Part shown: one piece after another, positions 7,844 through 11,602 of the stretch
Numbering within the stretch: position 1 is the first letter of the stretch
How the letters are laid out: each line of letters begins with the position of its first letter
Source: Collinsella sp.
GTDB taxonomy: Bacteria; Actinomycetota; Coriobacteriia; Coriobacteriales; Coriobacteriaceae
Assembly (NCBI GenBank): GCA_014871665.1
Contig: WGSL01000060.1
Span: 1-11,602 of the forward strand
DNA length: 11,602 nt
Reading direction: 5' to 3'
Program-made: the position numbers and the translations under genes
Notes under the pieces: generated by a model
The model's input: only the letters and a program-made list of their open reading frames with translations
What the model was told of the DNA's origin: nothing
The model's database searches: none

Positions 7844-7853
7844 GGTTCCTCCT

Positions 7854-7865
7854 TATGGATCCATA
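7854..7865. repeat. 12-base perfect palindrome just before the amidohydrolase ribosome site
   Basis: TATGGATCCATA is a perfect inverted repeat directly adjoining the AAGGAGG ribosome site of the amidohydrolase. It may be a protein-binding site or a small mRNA hairpin; it could also be chance. Confidence 0.3.
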
Positions 7866-7873
7866 TAGTGGGC

Positions 7874-7897
7874 GAGGCCGTGTTGGGTTAAGGCCTC
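7874..7897 (-). other. Small hairpin in the permease-amidohydrolase gap
   Basis: A perfect 6-base-pair stem (GAGGCC with GGCCTC) encloses a 12-base loop. No T-run follows on the minus strand, so it is not a classical terminator. Confidence 0.35.
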
Positions 7898-7925
7898 ACA
7901 AAGCTACCCAAGTGGCGCCGGGTTC

Positions 7926-7954
7926 GGTGCGCGGAAGAGAGGGGCCCGCGCACC
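7926..7954 (-). other. Intercistronic hairpin after the permease
   Basis: A perfect 9-base-pair GC-rich stem (GGTGCGCGG with CCGCGCACC, 11-base loop) lies about 20 bases after the permease stop. It has no T-run. It could protect the 3' end of the permease message after processing, or set different levels for permease and amidohydrolase. Confidence 0.45.
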
Positions 7955-7974
7955 TGATCCGCCCCGGCTCGGCG

Positions 7975-9426
7975 TTACTTTTTGCGGGAATTGGTGAAGG
8001 CCATGAGAGCCAGGCCGACGGCCAGCCAGCCAATCACGATACTCCACTCCACCATGTTGAGGGAGGCGGGAGAGAACGGAATCACGAGCAGGCCGATGAT
8101 GATGGCGCAGGCAGCGATAGCGAGGCCGATGCCAAACTTGCCGCCGGGCACCTCGTAGGGACGAGACAGGTCGGGCTCGGTGAAGCGCATGCGCAGGCAA
8201 GCGAGGGCGACCATGCCGCAGGAGAAGATGAAGGCGAGAGCCGACACGTTGGTCAGAGGGATGAGCATGTTCTTGCCCAGGAACGGACCGACGACGGTGA
8301 TGACGCCCAAGACGACGCAGGCAAGCTTGGGAGCGCCGGACTTGGGGTCGACCTCGGCGAACTGCTCGGGCAGCTGGCCCTTGCGGCCCATGGCGAGCAT
8401 GATGCGGCTCGTGGCGCCGTAGAAGGAGTTCATCGGACCCATGGGTCCAAGCGTAGCGATGACGAGCATGGCCAGGTACAGGAGCATGTTGATGCCCTTG
8501 AGGCAGGCGAGCGCGGGAACCGGGCTCTTAACGAACTCATGCCAGTCGAGGATGGTGCCGAACGAGTAGATACAGACCATGTAGAAGCCGCCGGCGGCCA
8601 GCAGTGCCAGGGAGATGATCTTGCCGAACTTGTTCCAGTTGAGGCCCTCGGCTGCTTCCTCAGCCTGCTGAGGAATGGTGTCGAAGCCGGCGTAGAAGAA
8701 CGGAGTCAGAACCAAGACCGACACGATGCCGGCGAACAGGCTGGTGCTCTCGGTAGCGGCCTTGCCGCCGCCAGCGCCGGCGACCTGGGAGAACACGGGC
8801 ATGGCGTTGTCCGGCGAGCCGGTGAACAGCGAGACGCCCATGGCGAGCAGCATGCCGCAGAGCAGGGCCTTGGTCAGGAAGGCCTGGAGTTTGGCAGCCG
8901 AGCTGGCGCCGCGGAAGTTGAGGAAGATGACGTAGACTGCAAAGCCGAGCGCGATCAGCGTCGGGAACAGGTAGACGTCGGCCCCCAGTATGGTGTAGAG
9001 CTTGACGGCGCGCAGCCACTCAAGGCCGGGCAGGCTGCCGAACATCTCGGACACGAGGGTCGAAATGGCGATGGCCTCCCACGGGCACAGGATGCCGTTG
9101 CCCAGGGCCAAAAGCCATCCGGTGATGTAGCTCAGCGTACGGCCAAAGCTACGATCGACATACTCGACGATGCCGCCCGAGATGGGGATAGCAGCCGTGA
9201 GCTCACCGAAAACAGCTCCGACGGGCACGAGGAAGATTGCACCCAAGAGGAATGCGATCATAGCGGGAACGGGACCGCCGCCCACGACCATCCAGTCGCC
9301 GACCTGCAGAACCCAACCGGTACCGATGATGGCACCGAAACCGATGGTGAAGAAGTTCCAGAGCGAAAGCGTTTTCTTCATGCCGCCGTTATCCTCGACT
9401 GCAACTTCTGCGTTCTTGTCCGCCAT
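7975..9426 (-). CDS. APC-family amino acid permease
   Basis: This 483-residue polytopic membrane protein has about 12 hydrophobic segments, the standard APC layout. GFGAIIGTGW (29-38) in the first helix is the conserved substrate-binding and sodium/proton-site motif. The stretch GELTAAIPISGG, in the next helices, is also typical. The first 20 residues are a polar cytoplasmic tail. The start is decided by GGAGGGG six bases or less upstream; an internal Met16 is less likely. The substrate cannot be assigned. I see no feature that specifically marks it as an arginine/ornithine exchanger, although a carbamate kinase is nearby. It is followed by the amidohydrolase and shares its highly biased codon use, so it probably imports that enzyme's substrate or handles its product. 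It is preceded by an unusually long, hairpin-rich leader. Confidence 0.88.
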   Translation of the reverse strand: MADKNAEVAVEDNGGMKKTLSLWNFFTIGFGAIIGTGWVLQVGDWMVVGGGPVPAMIAFLLGAIFLVPVGAVFGELTAAIPISGGIVEYVDRSFGRTLSYITGWLLALGNGILCPWEAIAISTLVSEMFGSLPGLEWLRAVKLYTILGADVYLFPTLIALGFAVYVIFLNFRGASSAAKLQAFLTKALLCGMLLAMGVSLFTGSPDNAMPVFSQVAGAGGGKAATESTSLFAGIVSVLVLTPFFYAGFDTIPQQAEEAAEGLNWNKFGKIISLALLAAGGFYMVCIYSFGTILDWHEFVKSPVPALACLKGINMLLYLAMLVIATLGPMGPMNSFYGATSRIMLAMGRKGQLPEQFAEVDPKSGAPKLACVVLGVITVVGPFLGKNMLIPLTNVSALAFIFSCGMVALACLRMRFTEPDLSRPYEVPGGKFGIGLAIAACAIIIGLLVIPFSPASLNMVEWSIVIGWLAVGLALMAFTNSRKK

Positions 9427-9447
9427 TGTTCCCCTCCTTTCCTGTTT

Positions 9448-9577
9448 GACGCCCTTGGCGTCACCCCTTGCGCGGTCCGTTTTGCCGCGCGCTTTTATTC
9501 CATGGCTTTAAGATACGGCCTTGGCGCAGCAGCGCCGCTCGCAGCTCGACCGAAGGCAGAACTGCAAAACGAGCGGC
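9448..9577 (-). promoter_or_regulatory. Highly structured leader of the permease gene (possible regulatory RNA)
   Basis: In transcript order the minus strand can form four hairpins. The first spans 9534-9577: a 7-bp outer stem (9571-9577/9534-9540), a 5-base bulge, a 7-bp inner stem (9559-9565/9541-9547) and a TTCG-containing loop. The second is a 5-bp stem at 9523-9536. The third is a 6-bp stem (9485-9490/9470-9475). The fourth is a perfect 6-bp stem with a 3-base loop (9448-9462), ending about 11 bases before the ribosome site. The first two share bases 9534-9536 and so compete. This could be a riboswitch, attenuator or protein-binding leader. No T-run follows any hairpin, so control of translation would be more likely than termination. 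It is unrecognised and unproven. Confidence 0.4.
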
Positions 9578-9650
9578 ACCGTTTTTGGGACGAACGGCGG
9601 GAGACGTCATTCGTCTTGGACGCTTTCATCTTGTCTGCTTTTGAATACCT

Positions 9651-9683
9651 GTTGCCGTGGCGCTTGGCGCGCGGCGCGGCAAC
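9651..9683. repeat. GC-rich inverted repeat in the divergent gap
   Basis: The arms GTTGCCG (9651-9657) and CGGCAAC (9677-9683) pair perfectly, and the interior contains a further GCGC-TTG-GCGC hairpin. No T-run follows in either direction. It may be part of the permease leader or a binding site. Confidence 0.35.
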
Positions 9684-9711
9684 GTTCATACCATTTGTCA
9701 GGCTTTTGGCG

Positions 9712-9725
9712 CACATGCCCATGTG
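9712..9725. promoter_or_regulatory. Inverted repeat CACATG-CC-CATGTG, possible operator
   Basis: A perfect 6-2-6 inverted repeat lies 56 bases before the C39-like peptidase start, in the divergent gap. Position and symmetry fit a dimeric regulator's site. No partner is known. Confidence 0.3.
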
Positions 9726-9780
9726 TCGTGCATCTTTTTATGTAGGATAGATAAGTTACACATGAGGCAAGGTGATTCGA

Positions 9781-10782
9781 ATGGCATACGGATACAATGA
9801 CGGCGACCAACGGCCACAAAGCGTGCGCCTTGCCGGCCGCACCACACCAACGCCCAGAAGCACCTCCGACAACGACAACCCGCAGCGCCCCCAAGAGCAG
9901 CCCGGGGCTTCTTCGCGGCAACAAAGCCGTACCGTGCAGCAGTCAGACCGCGTGAGTACGAGCACACGCCAACGCCAGACCGACACATCGCAGCCACGTC
10001 GCTACGATCGCCGTAAGACCGACTACTACGTCAAGCGCTCCTTTTCGCGACCTCAACGCGATCGCGGCAATTCCGCCCCTCACCCTGCGTCGCACGCCAC
10101 AAGCCACGCGCTTCCGGCCCGCCGCCTACGCCTTACGCTTTGCTCCATCGCCGCCTGCCTCGTCTTTGTGTTTTTGGGATCCTGTATCTCCCACGGATCA
10201 GCCGGTCTTGAGCCCACTGCCGAGGACAAGCTGCTTAAAGCTCCCGTCGCGCCCGGCTACTCCTTTGCGTTCTCGACCCCACGCTCGCAATGGCAGGCCG
10301 GCACCATGCCCCACATCTACCAAATTGACCCCGCATGGTCGGAGCTGCCCTATGCCGGTGGCACTATTCGCGAAAACGCTTGCGGTCCTACCTGCCTCAC
10401 CATGGTCTATATCTTTAAGACCGGCCATACCGATAAGACGCCGGTCGATATATGCGCACTGGCCGAAGCCGGCAACTACGCCCCCACCGGTGCCACCGAG
10501 TGGTCGTTTATGACAGGCGGTGCGTGGCAGCTGGGGCTCAACGGAACACAGCTCTATAACGATCGCGAATCGATTACCCAAGCACTTCGCTCGGGTGCGC
10601 CCGTCATCGCCGCAGTGCGCCCCGGTACGTTTACCAACGTAGGCCACTACATCGTGCTCTACGGCATCGACGATGCCGACCAGATTGGTGTCTACGACCC
10701 CAACTCGGCCAGCCGCAGTGCCCGCCGCTGGGGCGTCGTAGAGGTCCTCAACGAAATCGAAGCCATGTGGGCCTACTACTAA
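9781..10782 (+). CDS. Membrane-anchored C39-like cysteine peptidase
   Basis: The product is 333 residues. Residues 1-115 are polar, low-complexity and rich in Gln, Arg, Ser and Thr, so probably disordered and cytoplasmic. One membrane helix follows (about 116-135). The rest would lie outside the cell. That part has a papain-like C39_2 layout: catalytic Cys201 in NACGPTCLTM, His289 in VGHYIVLYG, and Asp306 or Asn308 in VYDPNSA. Relatives are described as peptidases, but many have no known substrate; this one has no ABC exporter, so it is not a bacteriocin-leader processor. The helix ends in LGSC (132-135), which looks like a lipobox, although a 115-residue cytoplasmic lead is unusual for a lipoprotein. 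An in-frame GTG at 9772 is open, but AAGG eight bases before the ATG at 9781 favours the latter. It is the only plus-strand gene. Confidence 0.8.
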   Translation: MAYGYNDGDQRPQSVRLAGRTTPTPRSTSDNDNPQRPQEQPGASSRQQSRTVQQSDRVSTSTRQRQTDTSQPRRYDRRKTDYYVKRSFSRPQRDRGNSAPHPASHATSHALPARRLRLTLCSIAACLVFVFLGSCISHGSAGLEPTAEDKLLKAPVAPGYSFAFSTPRSQWQAGTMPHIYQIDPAWSELPYAGGTIRENACGPTCLTMVYIFKTGHTDKTPVDICALAEAGNYAPTGATEWSFMTGGAWQLGLNGTQLYNDRESITQALRSGAPVIAAVRPGTFTNVGHYIVLYGIDDADQIGVYDPNSASRSARRWGVVEVLNEIEAMWAYY

Positions 10783-10817
10783 TCATTTAAGAACGTCCCC
10801 AATGACTAGGTGAATAG

Positions 10818-10851
10818 CAAAAGCCCCGCAGTCGGAGCGGACTGCGGGGCT
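10818..10851 (-). terminator. Strong intrinsic terminator of carbamate kinase
   Basis: A perfect 12-base-pair stem (10822-10833 with 10840-10851, 6-base loop) is followed on the minus strand by TTTTGC. On the plus strand it lies 39 bases after the peptidase stop but has no T-run there, so it would only weakly serve that gene. Confidence 0.8.
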
Positions 10852-10870
10852 CATGAAGAGAGGCTAGTTT

Positions 10871-10894
10871 GTGGGCGCTTTGCCTGGCGCCCAC
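10871..10894 (-). other. Second hairpin in the carbamate kinase 3' untranslated region
   Basis: A perfect 8-base-pair stem (GTGGGCGC with GCGCCCAC, 8-base loop) lies between the carbamate kinase stop and its terminator. No T-run follows. It may stabilise the 3' end of the message. Confidence 0.45.
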
Positions 10895-10916
10895 GAGAGA
10901 GGCAACAGAGTAGAGA

Positions 10917-11602
10917 CTACTCGTGGATGCGGGTACCGGAGAGGCCGGCCATGGTCTCGGCGGCCTTGTCCAGAGCGCCGATGATGCAGGTGCGGCCCTT
11001 GCGGGAACGCGCGAACTTGATGGCAGCGCGAACCTTGGGCTCCATGGAACCCTTGCCGAACTGGCCCTCGTCGGCCAGGCGCTCGGCCTCGTCGGCGGTG
11101 AGGTCCTCGAGCTCCTCCTGGTTGGGCTTGCCGAAGTTGATGGCGACATGCTCAACGGCGGTCAGCAGGAACAGAACGTCGGCGTCGCAGTCCTCGGCCA
11201 GCAGCTCGCCGCCCAGGTCCTTGTCGATGACGGCGGGAACGCCCTTGTAGCAGCCCTTGTTCTCGTAGTCGCGGACGACGGGGATGCCGCCGCCGCCGCA
11301 GGCGATGACGATGAACTCGTTGTCGAGCAGGTTGAGGATGGAGTCAGCCTCGACGATCTTCTTGGGATCGGGGGAGGCGACGACGCGACGCCAGCCGCGG
11401 CCGGAATCCTCGACGAAGACCTTGGAGGGATCCTCGGCCATGAACTCCTTGGCCTGCTCCTCGGTGTAGAAGGGGCCGATCGGCTTGGTCGGGTTCTTGA
11501 ACGCGGGATCATCCGGGTCGCACTCGATCTGGGTGACGACGGTGGCGGCGTGCCAACGCTTATAGCGCTTGTGCATCTCGCGGCCGATGCCCTGCTGCAG
11601 GT
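10917..11602 (-). CDS. arcC: Carbamate kinase, C-terminal part (N-terminus outside window)
   Basis: The last 227 residues are visible; the frame stays open to the right edge, and about 80-90 N-terminal residues are missing compared with the usual 310. Carbamate kinase transfers phosphate from carbamoyl phosphate to ADP, giving ATP, ammonia and carbon dioxide in the cytoplasm; it ends arginine-deiminase, agmatine and some purine or ureide fermentations. Family blocks are clear: LQQGIGREM at the edge, the glycine loop IACGGGGIPV, AVIDKDL, the TAVEHVAINFGKP block and GSMEPKVRAAI. An internal ATG at 11576 is not the start, since conserved sequence continues upstream of it. Codon use is highly biased, like the permease and amidohydrolase. 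The rest of its pathway presumably lies to the right; no deiminase or carbamoyltransferase is in this window. The symbol arcC is by family, not pathway proof. Confidence 0.93.
   Translation of the reverse strand, partial: LQQGIGREMHKRYKRWHAATVVTQIECDPDDPAFKNPTKPIGPFYTEEQAKEFMAEDPSKVFVEDSGRGWRRVVASPDPKKIVEADSILNLLDNEFIVIACGGGGIPVVRDYENKGCYKGVPAVIDKDLGGELLAEDCDADVLFLLTAVEHVAINFGKPNQEELEDLTADEAERLADEGQFGKGSMEPKVRAAIKFARSRKGRTCIIGALDKAAETMAGLSGTRIHE

Larger units (their letters stand above)
9427..9780. other. 354-base divergent intergenic region
   Basis: This is the longest gene-free stretch in the window, between the divergent permease and C39-like peptidase genes. The half near the permease holds a run of strong hairpins; the half near the peptidase is more AT-rich and holds an inverted repeat. 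I see no tRNA, no riboswitch class I can name and no convincing sigma-70 promoter in either direction. A weak extended -10 (TGG then TATGAA, minus strand, 9685-9693) is the best lead for the permease. Confidence 0.6.

Noticed and set aside
6419..7891. 490-codon open frame on the plus strand
   Set aside because: It is antisense to the amidohydrolase with all its catalytic residues; the product is a Val/Asp/Gly-rich artefact of codon bias.
7975..9426. Permease as the arginine/ornithine exchanger ArcD
   Set aside because: Only proximity to carbamate kinase suggests it; no diagnostic feature is visible, so I kept a general APC call.
9495..9722. 75-codon basic open frame in the divergent gap, minus strand
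   Set aside because: It has no ribosome site before its ATG, an Arg/Ser/Ala/Lys-rich make-up with no domain, and lies in the structured leader region.
7855..9750. 631-codon open frame on the plus strand
   Set aside because: It is antisense to the permease, a clear membrane transporter. Its product is a low-complexity run of Gly, Glu, Gln, His and Asp with no domain, as produced opposite a GC-biased gene.
1..11602. CRISPR array, tRNA, rRNA, insertion sequence or phage gene
   Set aside because: I found no regularly spaced direct repeats, no cloverleaf or rRNA-like sequence, and no transposase, integrase or terminal inverted repeats.

Overview
The window is GC-rich (roughly 60 %) bacterial DNA with compact genes, strong GGAGG-type ribosome binding sites and hairpin terminators. 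Gene content (short LytS-type kinases with a LytTR regulator, a UMF1-type transporter, a C39-like peptidase, carbamate kinase, an APC permease) and base composition suggest a gut Actinomycetota of class Coriobacteriia, most like Collinsella. That placement is inference from protein style, not from a marker gene.

Nine of the ten genes lie on the minus strand, so the window reads from right to left. At the right edge is the C-terminal three quarters of a carbamate kinase (10917 to beyond 11602), ending at a good terminator. It converges on the only plus-strand gene, a membrane-anchored C39-like cysteine peptidase (9781-10782). A 354-base gap (9427-9780) separates that gene from the divergent APC-family permease. 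The half nearest the permease is dense in strong hairpins, some mutually exclusive. The permease (7975-9426) is followed by an imidazolonepropionase-like amidohydrolase (6566-7843). These two genes and carbamate kinase share very biased, high-expression-type codon use, as expected of a catabolic module, but the substrate cannot be read from the sequence.

Behind the amidohydrolase, after a hairpin with a weak T-run, comes a complete two-component system: a short LytS-type sensor kinase (5062-6453) and its LytTR response regulator (4289-5023). Next are a zinc-dependent phospholipase C-like protein (3252-4196), a UMF1-type MFS transporter (1891-3150), and a second cassette in which a family 2-like glycosyltransferase (532-1719) overlaps by 4 bases a second, truncated LytS-like protein (535 to before 1). 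The two LytS-like proteins look paralogous: two membrane segments, then a GAF-like domain.

The most plausible joint story is that the kinase-regulator pair senses a nutrient or cell state and controls nearby transport and catabolic genes, as other LytS/LytTR systems control transporters. I see no mobile element, CRISPR array, tRNA or rRNA. No feature proves a wholly new system. The best leads are the structured permease leader, the paralogous kinases with one coupled to a glycosyltransferase, and the amidohydrolase of unknown substrate.
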